Part shown: piece by piece, positions 26,318 through 33,949 of the stretch
Layout of the letters: every line of letters starts with the position of its first letter
Position numbering within the stretch: the first letter of the stretch is position 1
DNA from: JBBQXY01 sp051004815
GTDB lineage: Bacteria; Chloroflexota; Ktedonobacteria; Ktedonobacterales; Ktedonobacteraceae
Assembly: GCA_051004815.1 (NCBI GenBank)
Contig: JBPCJY010000041.1
Location: forward strand, 30,875-94,874
Length of the DNA: 64,000 bases
Direction of reading: 5' to 3'
The notes under the pieces: model-generated
Databases searched by the model: none
Seen by the model: the letters and a program-made list of their open reading frames with translations, nothing else
Told to the model about the DNA's origin: nothing
Position numbers and translations under genes: made by a program

Positions 26318-26372
26318 TACAAACATTATGCAAACTATATACAAACATATAACACGTATAGCACAAATTAGC
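26318..26372. promoter_or_regulatory. Array of 11-bp direct repeats, candidate CarH-type operator
   Basis: Five consecutive 11-base units start at 26318, 26329, 26340, 26351 and 26362. Units 1 and 3 begin TACAAACAT, unit 2 TGCAAACTA and unit 5 CACAAATTA; unit 4 (AACACGTAT) is degenerate. CarH is known to bind DNA as a tetramer over 11-bp direct repeats. The array is 37-91 bases upstream of the sigma-factor ATG and probably overlaps its promoter, so repressor binding would keep the sigma gene off in the dark. Confidence 0.7.
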
Positions 26373-26451
26373 AAGGTGTGTCTGCACATGATTTTTGTCA
26401 TGGGTCAAATAGAGAGTCCGTATTGTTCACTTACCCGCTTTCCGCGCGGCA

Positions 26452-26486
26452 ATCATCTGTCTAGACAGATGATCAAAATATCTGTC
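26452..26486. promoter_or_regulatory. Perfect 22-bp palindrome plus a third half-site
   Basis: 26452-26473 is a perfect palindrome with half-site ATCATCTGTCT. A further ATCTGTC at 26480-26486 faces GACAGAT at 26464-26470. It lies in the 352-base gap between the sigma and MerR genes, about 50 bases upstream of the MerR -35 box. A dimeric regulator other than the 11-bp-repeat binder is likely. Confidence 0.6.
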
Positions 26487-26533
26487 AGCGAGAAGAAGTG
26501 CCAGGACAACCCTGACAAATAGGACATAAACTG

Positions 26534-26562
26534 TTGACCTTGAAGATGCGCTATAGTATGGT
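26534..26562 (+). promoter_or_regulatory. Sigma-70-type promoter of the MerR-cobalamin gene
   Basis: TTGACC (26534-26539) and TATGGT (26557-26562) with a 17-base spacer, about 70 bases before the ATG. Confidence 0.55.
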
Positions 26563-26633
26563 TATTGAGATCAAGAAATATGCAGTACACAAGATGCAAC
26601 AACGTATTGGAATAGATGGGGAGGGAATAGCAT

Positions 26634-27659
26634 ATGCCAGAAAAACATGTTGAGTGGCTTGACTTGGAACAATACTCAGATGTTCCACTCTTCAATACGA
26701 AGGCAGTGGTGCAACAGACAGGCATAGCCGCTCCAACGCTACGCGCCTGGGAACGTCGCTATATGATACTCTCGCCTGAACGCGCCCAGAACGACTACCG
26801 TTTGTATTCGGAGCGTGATATTGCCATCATTCACTGGCTCAAAGCACACGTAGATACCGGCATGTCCATCAGTCAATCCATTGCCCTCTTTCGCCACCTC
26901 GAACAGGAAGAAGAGAAACAGGAAAGCGTTGTTCCACCGGTCAATCTGCAAATGCCACTCCTCGAAACCGGGACAACGTTTGACGGCCCCCAAATTGAGA
27001 CACCATATAATATGCATTCCGTCCAGAAGCATTTACTCGTTGCCTTCAACGAACTCGACGAAGCGACCGCCAGCCAACTGATGGCCTCGGTACTGGCAAT
27101 CTATCCGATCGAGCGGGTTTGCACTGAACTCATTACGCCCACATTATGGGAAGTTGGGCGTCGTTGGGAGCAAGGCATTATCACTGTTTCCATTGAACAC
27201 TTCGCCAGTGCTTTCTTCCACGGCTTGCTTACCAATATGTTTCTTGCCACTCCCATCAATAATGCAAACCCATTGGTAATTGCCTGTTGCTCTTCTGGCG
27301 AAGCACACGCACTGGCACCGCTCATGTTATCGCTGCTTTTACGTCGCGCCGGGTTGCGGGTAGCGTACCTGGGTCAGAACATTGAAACTGCTGGCCTTTT
27401 GCAGACAGTCAAGCAACTCTCCCCCGCGCTCCTCTGTATATCTGTGACAATCAGTACCTACCTTGCAGCGACAATAGAGCTTGGGCAGAAATTACAGAAG
27501 CTCCCTGCACCACATCCGATCCTTATTGTTGGAGGCCAGGCATTTGAGCAGCACCCGGATAGTATCTCACTAATTTCCGGCATCTATCTCAATGGGGATT
27601 TGGAGACTATCATTGCTCAGATCAAACAAATGAGTGTGCAACAAAGCGCGAAAGATTGA
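26634..27659 (+). CDS. MerR-family cobalamin-binding photoreceptor-like repressor (CarH/LitR type)
   Basis: A 341-residue regulator with a MerR DNA-binding domain (residues 22-88, TLRAWERRYMILSPER), a helical bundle (about 125-205) and a B12-binding Rossmann domain (about 212-335). The bundle has the CarH signature Wx9EH (Trp178, Glu188, His189). The cobalamin motif is E223-A-H225, so the lower axial histidine is present. Trp178 is followed by Glu179, where Thermus CarH has His132, the residue that caps cobalt after light exposure. GAGGG lies 9 bases before the ATG. Divergent from the ECF sigma gene and next to the crt operon, it probably represses carotenoid synthesis in the dark. Confidence 0.88.
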   Translation: MPEKHVEWLDLEQYSDVPLFNTKAVVQQTGIAAPTLRAWERRYMILSPERAQNDYRLYSERDIAIIHWLKAHVDTGMSISQSIALFRHLEQEEEKQESVVPPVNLQMPLLETGTTFDGPQIETPYNMHSVQKHLLVAFNELDEATASQLMASVLAIYPIERVCTELITPTLWEVGRRWEQGIITVSIEHFASAFFHGLLTNMFLATPINNANPLVIACCSSGEAHALAPLMLSLLLRRAGLRVAYLGQNIETAGLLQTVKQLSPALLCISVTISTYLAATIELGQKLQKLPAPHPILIVGGQAFEQHPDSISLISGIYLNGDLETIIAQIKQMSVQQSAKD

Positions 27660-27769
27660 GCTGTTACCTTTTATTTGTTTGTAACCCTCTTGCTTGCAAA
27701 GTTTAAGCATCTAATCCAAACCTTTTCGTTGTAACTACAAAATACATAATACTTTTTCCAAATCTATAG

Positions 27770-27798
27770 TTGACAAAAAAAAGAAGATGTTATATTAT
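27770..27798 (+). promoter_or_regulatory. Strong sigma-70 promoter of the exopolysaccharide locus
   Basis: A perfect -35 TTGACA (27770-27775) and TATTAT (27793-27798) with a 17-base spacer in an AT-rich context. Transcription would start near 27805 and give a leader of about 490 nt before the first glycosyltransferase. Confidence 0.7.
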
Positions 27799-27804
27799 CA
27801 TAAT

Positions 27805-28291
27805 TAACATGCTACTGATGAGGTAAACTCATTTGCATTCATGAATATGGCTTTGATTCTATTTGCTATTACCTATTTCGCGCATGTCAAGCCAATCGGG
27901 GGATTGTGGCTTTTGACTATGCTTGCTGAATCAGCAGTGATTCAAATTTCAATGCTAAAACCGCGCATCGTATGATGCTGGGTTTATTGTTGTGAAGAAA
28001 AGCTTTTATTATTTGTAGGTCAAGGACCTATCCTTGTTTGGGGGAAGGATTCCATGCTATCTATTGCCCTCCCCTTACAGTTTTTTGCAACACAGTCCAC
28101 TATCAAGTAAAGAAAGCTCTACCAGGCCCATAAAAAGCTCTACCTTGTCACAACTGTTCTCTCACCATTCATACACATCTGTTACACTCTTTATGAACCT
28201 TACATTGTATTTGAAATGTAATGGTGTTTCTAAAGAAGAAATTGGCTCGTTCCGCAACAACGTCAGCGGTAATTGAAGCAAGAGGTCAGTT
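27805..28291 (+). other. Long structured 5' leader of the exopolysaccharide operon
   Basis: No protein is convincing here. The stretch has local hairpins at 27958-27985 (AAACC/GGTTT plus GCATC/GATGC), 28016-28030 (TAGGTC/GACCTA, 3-base loop) and 28030-28050 (ATCCTT/AAGGAT). It also has a direct repeat AAAGCTCTACC at 28113 and 28134 (21-base period) and an inverted repeat TTACATT/AATGTAA at 28200-28221. I do not recognise a known riboswitch; the c-di-GMP GEMM core was looked for and not seen. An RNA-based control element or regulator sites are possible. Confidence 0.5.
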
Positions 28292-29605
28292 ATGGCACAT
28301 ATACTCTTTGTCACACCATATTATCCACCAGAAATATCAGCTCCTGCCGTACGCATTAGTGAAACTGCAATGCGTCTTGTAAAGCGTGGACATCAAGTAA
28401 CGGTGTTGACTACCTTCCCAAACTTTCCTTATGGTGTTGTCTCACCGGAATATCATGGGCGTCTGCTTCAACGGGAGAAACATGACGGAATAGATATTGT
28501 GCGAGTGTGGAGTTATGCCAGTCCAAATAAAGGGTTTTTGCCCCGTATCCTGGGTCAACTCTCCTTCGGCTGCCTGGCTGCTTTCCTCGGTTGGAAGGCT
28601 GTTGGCCATCCAGCTGTGATCATAGCTGAATCCCCGCCTCTTTTCGATGCCATTGCAGGACGTATTTTGGCATGGCATAAACATTGTCCTTTTATTTTCA
28701 TGGTTGCTGATCTTTGGCCCGAGGCGGCAATTCAAATGGGAGTACTCCGCAATCCCTTGCTGATCCGGCTTTCTGAATGGTTAGAATGGTCGACGTATCA
28801 ACGCGCAAAACTTGTTTGGGTTGTGTCAGAAGGAGTTCGTGACCTGCTCATTCAACGGGGATTACCGCCAGAGCGTATTTTCCTCTTGACCAACGGGGTC
28901 GATACCACTTTGTTTCATCCATTACCACAAGTAAGGGCGCGTGCCGCGCTCGGCTGGGATGATCGTTTTACTGTTCTCTATGCAGGGACCCATGGACTTG
29001 CACATGGACTGCCTACCATACTTAGTGCAGCCGAGCAAATGCAGCATCACCCTGACATACATATAATTTTTGCCGGTGATGGCGCGGTAAAGGCCGAACT
29101 CATAGCGCAAGCTGAGAAGAGAAAGCTCAAGAATGTCACGTTTCTCGCCGCTCAACCACACGATCGCTTGCCACTCCTTTTGGCTGCAGCCGATGTATGC
29201 CTGGTTCCCTTGCGTAAAGTAGCACTGTTTGAAACTACTCTGCCCGTAAAGATGTTTGAAGTGATGGCGTGCGCTCGTCCCATAGTGTTAAGTGCAGAAG
29301 GGAAAGCTCGCCAAATTGCGGAACAAGAGGCGCGGGCAGCAATCGCTGTAGAGCCTGAAAATGCGGAAGCTATAGTATCAGCTATTTTATATCTACGGGA
29401 GCATCCTGAAGAGGCAGAGGCTTTAGGGCAGAGAGGCCGTAGTTATGTAGAGGCTAGCTTCGATCGTGAGCAGTTGACGGCAAAGCTCGAGGCACGCATT
29501 GCTAAACTGCTTGAAAAGAAAGTGCCTGTCCCACGACTAAAGACACGTACAAAAGTTGGCGGTGCTTCCGAGAAGAACGAATCTAACGTCGTTCTGACTC
29601 CGTAA
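28292..29605 (+). CDS. Glycosyltransferase family 4 (WbuB-like)
   Basis: A 437-residue GT-B enzyme that moves a nucleotide-activated sugar onto a growing oligosaccharide at the cytoplasmic membrane face. The N-terminal domain begins ILFVTPYYPPEISAPAVRI, the WbuB/WcaI-like opening; the C-terminal donor domain has NGVDTTLFHP, VLYAGTHGLAHGL and LFETTLPVKMFEVMACARP. AAGAGG precedes the ATG. It is first in the polysaccharide locus. Donor and acceptor are unknown. Confidence 0.9.
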   Translation: MAHILFVTPYYPPEISAPAVRISETAMRLVKRGHQVTVLTTFPNFPYGVVSPEYHGRLLQREKHDGIDIVRVWSYASPNKGFLPRILGQLSFGCLAAFLGWKAVGHPAVIIAESPPLFDAIAGRILAWHKHCPFIFMVADLWPEAAIQMGVLRNPLLIRLSEWLEWSTYQRAKLVWVVSEGVRDLLIQRGLPPERIFLLTNGVDTTLFHPLPQVRARAALGWDDRFTVLYAGTHGLAHGLPTILSAAEQMQHHPDIHIIFAGDGAVKAELIAQAEKRKLKNVTFLAAQPHDRLPLLLAAADVCLVPLRKVALFETTLPVKMFEVMACARPIVLSAEGKARQIAEQEARAAIAVEPENAEAIVSAILYLREHPEEAEALGQRGRSYVEASFDREQLTAKLEARIAKLLEKKVPVPRLKTRTKVGGASEKNESNVVLTP

Positions 29606-29702
29606 AGCACAAATTTTAAACGATACATTCCAATATCTCTATATAACCAAAAAAAATCCGCGAGCAGAAGACAGGAAGTCTGTAATGGAGGGGGTCCAGA
29701 GC

Positions 29703-31325
29703 ATGCAACCTTACTTCGAAAATAGTGTGTCTATGGTGAGTTCGCAAGACTCATACGTAGCCGAACACGAGATGGTATCAATTAGCCAGGAACTCTTACC
29801 TGAGGTAACAGTACCTACAGACGAGAACCGCTCTCCCTATAATGCTGATGAGTTAGCAAACGCGGGAGAGGAAATAACGCCCACGTCGCCGATCGGCGGA
29901 CTGCAAAGGTTACAACGCTGGAAGAAACCTTCGCAGGCGACGTTGCGCCTTACATTGATGTTCGGCGATGGGGTATTACTCATTGCATCACTGCTGCTGG
30001 TATCGGTACTGGGGCCGCTACTCCATGTAAGATTGGATGTTTTACATAACGGATTGGGCTTGTGGAACGCTAACCTCGTATGGACATGCCTGGCTCTTGT
30101 GTCCTGGAGCATTGCGGCCAATATCACGCAAGTGCAACATCTGAATTGTGCATCGAACCTTCTTAAAAGCCCACTCTACGCATTGTGTACGCTTGTCATC
30201 ATGCTCATTTTTTGTGTATTGCTCTTGTTCCTCTTTATTGGTGCTGAAGTTATCTCCTACACAAAACTCATGTTTTTCTTTCTAGCTGTGGCTGCACCGG
30301 TCTTTGGTGTCTGGCGTCTGCTTCTGGCTGAAATTCTCAGGTTGCCGCGTTTTCGTCGCCAGGCAGTCATCGTTGGGGTCAACGCTACAGGGGAGACTAT
30401 TGCCAGAGAACTGCAAAATGCGAAGCATCCCAGTGCAAACGTAATGGGATATATCGGTGAGAGCCTTGATGAGCGGATGCTGCATGGTGCATTGCCAATC
30501 TTAGGTGGCAGGAGTATGTTACGCTACCTGGCACGCAATGACATGATTGACATGATTATTATGGCACTCGATTACAAAGCCAATCCTGAATTGTTCCAGG
30601 AAGCTTTTGAAGCATCCCAGTTAGGCATTTCTGTAGTTCCCATGGCTGCTCTCTATGAGAGCACCAGCGGTAAGATTCCGCTGGAACATATCGGCGACCA
30701 GTGGTATATGGCTCTTCAATCGGAGCGGATCATCTCCCCACTCTACATGTGCTGGCGTAAGATAGTTGATCTCACCTTTGGGTTCTGTGGACTGGTAATA
30801 CTGTGTCTGATACTGCCTCTCCTGGCCTTATTGATTTACCTGGATTCGCCCGGCCCCATCTTTTTCAGCCAAGAGCGGGCCGGGTATAGAGGACGGACGT
30901 TCCGCATCCTTAAGTTCCGCTCTATGTCTATCGAAGGAAAGCATGTTGGGCGTGCGGTATGGACAACTAAGGATGACATACGGGTCACACGAGTTGGGCG
31001 GCTACTACGTGCGACACACCTCGATGAGTTACCCCAGGTGTTCAATATTCTGCGTGGCGACATGTGCCTGATTGGGCCACGACCGGAGCGACCGGAATAC
31101 GCTGCTGAATTGGAAAAGGACAACTCATTGTACTGTTATCGCCACAGCGTCAAACCAGGCATCACGGGTTGGGCGCAGGTGAAGTATGGCTACGGTAGTG
31201 GAGAGCAGGACGAACTGGTTAAGCTCCAGTACGATCTCTTCTACATCAAGCATCAGTCATTTCTGCTTGATGTATTGATCATTTTGAAAACGGTAATTGA
31301 GGTGGTGTTACGCCATGGAGTATAG
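29703..31325 (+). CDS. Polyprenyl-phosphate sugar-1-phosphate transferase (initiating enzyme)
   Basis: Transfers a sugar-1-phosphate from a nucleotide sugar to undecaprenyl phosphate and so starts repeat-unit synthesis. About 540 residues: an N-terminal low-complexity stretch, four helices (about residues 85-215), a CoA-binding-like domain (RRQAVIVGVNATGETIA), a fifth helix, and the catalytic bacterial sugar transferase domain with QERAGYRGRTFRILKFRSM and DELPQVFNILRGDMCLIGPRP. This is the WbaP/CpsE architecture. GGAGGGGG lies 8 bases before 29703; an ATG six codons earlier is an alternative. Confidence 0.93.
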   Translation: MQPYFENSVSMVSSQDSYVAEHEMVSISQELLPEVTVPTDENRSPYNADELANAGEEITPTSPIGGLQRLQRWKKPSQATLRLTLMFGDGVLLIASLLLVSVLGPLLHVRLDVLHNGLGLWNANLVWTCLALVSWSIAANITQVQHLNCASNLLKSPLYALCTLVIMLIFCVLLLFLFIGAEVISYTKLMFFFLAVAAPVFGVWRLLLAEILRLPRFRRQAVIVGVNATGETIARELQNAKHPSANVMGYIGESLDERMLHGALPILGGRSMLRYLARNDMIDMIIMALDYKANPELFQEAFEASQLGISVVPMAALYESTSGKIPLEHIGDQWYMALQSERIISPLYMCWRKIVDLTFGFCGLVILCLILPLLALLIYLDSPGPIFFSQERAGYRGRTFRILKFRSMSIEGKHVGRAVWTTKDDIRVTRVGRLLRATHLDELPQVFNILRGDMCLIGPRPERPEYAAELEKDNSLYCYRHSVKPGITGWAQVKYGYGSGEQDELVKLQYDLFYIKHQSFLLDVLIILKTVIEVVLRHGV

Positions 31326-32511
31326 AGAGCTCGTAAAAAGTAGTAGGGTACCGCGGACAACATTTCTCCCGTTCGCGATGCCACATATCACGCAAGCTGA
31401 GATTGATGAAGTGGTGGATACCCTGCGCTCTGGCTGGTTAACTACCGGGCCCAAGACAAAGCGCCTTGAACGTGAGTTTGCTCAGCGCGTGGGAGCACCT
31501 TACGCGCTGGCCGTCAATTCTGCTACAGCTGCGATGCACCTTGCACTTGACGTAATTGGTCTGCAATCAGGTGACGAGGTGATCGTCCCAGTTTACACGT
31601 TCACAGCTACAGCCGAGGTCGTTGTGTATTTCCGTGCGCGACCGGTCTTTGTAGACGTTGATCCCGTTACCTGCAATCTCGACCCTGCTCAACTGGAAAA
31701 GTGTATCACAGCGCGAACGCGGGCAATCATGGTGGTACACATAGCTGGGTTGCCCGCGGAGATGGACGCGATTCACGCTGTTGCCAGAGCACATAATTTG
31801 CTGGTGATCGAAGATGCCGCGCATGCCTTCCCCGCGAAATACAAGGGACGGATGATTGGCACCACCAGTGATCTTACTGCTTTTAGCTTCTACGCAACGA
31901 AGGCGTTAACAACAGGCGAGGGGGGTATGCTTACCACTGCCAATGCTGAGTACGCTGAGCGTATCGCGATGATGAGCCTGCATGGCATCAGCCACGATGC
32001 CTGGAAGCGTTATAGTACCGAAGGGTCCTGGTTCTATGAGGTGTTGCAAGCGGGTTACAAATATAACATGACGGATATCGCTGCCGCTCTTGGCTTGCAT
32101 CAACTAGCACGCAGCGAGTGGCTTTTGGAGCGCCGCCGCGCAATAGCGCAACGCTATACAGAAGCCTTCTCGCACTGGCCTGAAGTCGAGACGCCACCGA
32201 ATCCCGCTCATGTAGAGCATGCCTGGCACCTGTATATATTACGGTTGTGTTTAGACCGTCTCAAAATCACCAGGGAGGCGTTCATTCAAGCACTTGCACA
32301 GGCGAAAATTGGCACAAGCGTCCATTTTATTCCACTGCACTTGCATCCCTTTTACCGCGATATGTATCAACTGAGGGCGGACGACTTTCCGGCAGCACTG
32401 CATGCCTATCGGCGAGCAGTTTCCTTGCCCATCTATCCAGGTATGACTGATGAGGATGTCGAAGATGTTATTGCCGCAGTTGAACAGATTCTTGCTGCAC
32501 ATAAAAAATGA
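31315..32511 (+). CDS. DegT/DnrJ/EryC1/StrS sugar aminotransferase
   Basis: A PLP-dependent transaminase of about 398 residues that makes an amino sugar from a keto nucleotide sugar. The PLP lysine lies in FYATKALTTGEGGML, with EDAAHAFPAKYKG contacting the cofactor ring and SGWLTTGPKTKRLE at the N-terminus. The ATG at 31315 overlaps the previous gene and has GAGGTGG upstream. It precedes a FlaA1-like dehydratase, the enzyme type that makes the 4-keto substrate, so the two probably build an amino-deoxy sugar for the polymer. Confidence 0.93.
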   Translation: MEYRELVKSSRVPRTTFLPFAMPHITQAEIDEVVDTLRSGWLTTGPKTKRLEREFAQRVGAPYALAVNSATAAMHLALDVIGLQSGDEVIVPVYTFTATAEVVVYFRARPVFVDVDPVTCNLDPAQLEKCITARTRAIMVVHIAGLPAEMDAIHAVARAHNLLVIEDAAHAFPAKYKGRMIGTTSDLTAFSFYATKALTTGEGGMLTTANAEYAERIAMMSLHGISHDAWKRYSTEGSWFYEVLQAGYKYNMTDIAAALGLHQLARSEWLLERRRAIAQRYTEAFSHWPEVETPPNPAHVEHAWHLYILRLCLDRLKITREAFIQALAQAKIGTSVHFIPLHLHPFYRDMYQLRADDFPAALHAYRRAVSLPIYPGMTDEDVEDVIAAVEQILAAHKK

Positions 32512-33923
32512 ACTCAAACGTAGGAGTACATTATTTACTCTTACTTTGTGGGGACGGACAATCCATGAAGTATTATATCGCTGCATTCCTCTCATTTAGA
32601 GATAGATCAAGTAACCAGGGCATTGCTCACTCTATGTATCGGCATGGCTTTGTAATTGTGCCATGCTTTTTCGCGTTGATACTTGGCTTTAACGCTGCTA
32701 TAGCTATGCAATTGCTCACGGCTATACGTATCTTGCCGGTGGATATTGTTCTTTGTGGCTCATTGTTGCTTTTCCTTTTGCTTGGTCGCCGCAAGATCGC
32801 TTTGCCTGTGACAAATACGATTCATCCACACGATATAAAGGTCGCAGATCTTTTGGAGCGAGAGGTCGTGCCTCTGGATACTACTGAAGCATTTACTGTT
32901 CTGAAAGGGCAGGTTATTCTTGTCACTGGAGCTGCGGGGTCTATTGGTTCAGAACTGTGCAGGCAATTGCTTGGCTATGAACCGAGGCTCTTGATTGCCC
33001 TGGACACAAATGAGACAGGGCTATTTGATCTGGTCGAGGGTTTGCGCTCTCGCGCTCAGCCACATATTGCGAACCTGTACCCCTATATTGGTGATATCAC
33101 TGATGTACAGAGAATGGCACGACTGTTTGCCGAGCATCGTCCACATCTTGTCTTTCATGCCGCCGCGTATAAACACGTTCCTCTGCTCGAACAGTATCCC
33201 GACCTGGCCATACGCACGAATACGCTTGCGACGTATCACCTGTGCCGTCTGGCTCAGCAATACGAGGTAGCACGCTTCGTCTTTATTTCGACGGATAAAG
33301 CAGCCGAACCGATCAGCGTAATGGGTGCTTCAAAGCGGATGGGAGAACTGATCGTACAGTCGTTCGCACAATCAGCGCATGGCATGACGCGCTTTTGTGC
33401 CGTGCGCTTTGGTAATGTGATTGGCAGCCGTGGTAGTGTCGTCCCTCTATTTGTTCAGCAGATTGCGCAGGGTGGACCTTTAACTGTGACGGATCCGGAG
33501 GCTACGCGCTATTTTATGACTATTCCCGAAGCCTGTGGACTGGTGATCCTCACATGCGCAATTTCGGAACAGGGCGAACTCTATCTCCTGGATATGGGGA
33601 AGCCAGTGCGGATTATTGATTTGGCAGAGAACATGATTCGCCAATGCGGCTTGCGCGTGGGGCAAGATATCTCTATCGTTTACACCGGACTTCGTCCAGG
33701 TGAACGCCTTCACGAGACATTAGTGGCCGCAGATGAGGTGCTAACTCCTACAACCAATAGCAAAATTTTCTGTGTCTCTCAAAAAGAGAAATTGCCATCG
33801 CTCTTACTCATTGCTCAATGGCTGGCTACCTTAGAGCAGAGCCTCCAGCAAGAGAATGAAATAGAACTCCGTGAGCACCTTTTTAGAATAATCAGGGAAC
33901 AAAGATTAATCGTTACCGGGTAA
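32508..33923 (+). CDS. FlaA1/CapD-like nucleotide-sugar 4,6-dehydratase, short membrane form
   Basis: A 471-residue NAD-dependent dehydratase or epimerase. The cofactor loop is TGAAGSIGSELCRQLL, YKHVPLLE is the CapD-family signature, and STDKAAEPISVMGASKRMGE carries the S-M-x3-K catalytic set in which Met replaces the usual Tyr. PglF/WbpM-type homologues have four helices and a CoA-binding domain ahead of this; here only two helices remain (about residues 45-85). The ATG overlaps the previous stop by four bases; ATGs at 32565 and 32634 are alternatives. Confidence 0.9.
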   Translation: MNSNVGVHYLLLLCGDGQSMKYYIAAFLSFRDRSSNQGIAHSMYRHGFVIVPCFFALILGFNAAIAMQLLTAIRILPVDIVLCGSLLLFLLLGRRKIALPVTNTIHPHDIKVADLLEREVVPLDTTEAFTVLKGQVILVTGAAGSIGSELCRQLLGYEPRLLIALDTNETGLFDLVEGLRSRAQPHIANLYPYIGDITDVQRMARLFAEHRPHLVFHAAAYKHVPLLEQYPDLAIRTNTLATYHLCRLAQQYEVARFVFISTDKAAEPISVMGASKRMGELIVQSFAQSAHGMTRFCAVRFGNVIGSRGSVVPLFVQQIAQGGPLTVTDPEATRYFMTIPEACGLVILTCAISEQGELYLLDMGKPVRIIDLAENMIRQCGLRVGQDISIVYTGLRPGERLHETLVAADEVLTPTTNSKIFCVSQKEKLPSLLLIAQWLATLEQSLQQENEIELREHLFRIIREQRLIVTG

Positions 33924-33949
33924 TGAGAAGAATAAAGAGGAGGGGAAAA

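Noticed and set aside
28034..28276. An 80-codon plus-strand frame in the polysaccharide leader
   Set aside because: It has no good start or ribosome site, a low-complexity Ser-rich sequence, and overlaps predicted hairpins.
27805..28291. c-di-GMP (GEMM) riboswitch upstream of the polysaccharide genes
   Set aside because: The conserved GEMM core words were not found; only unrelated local hairpins are visible.
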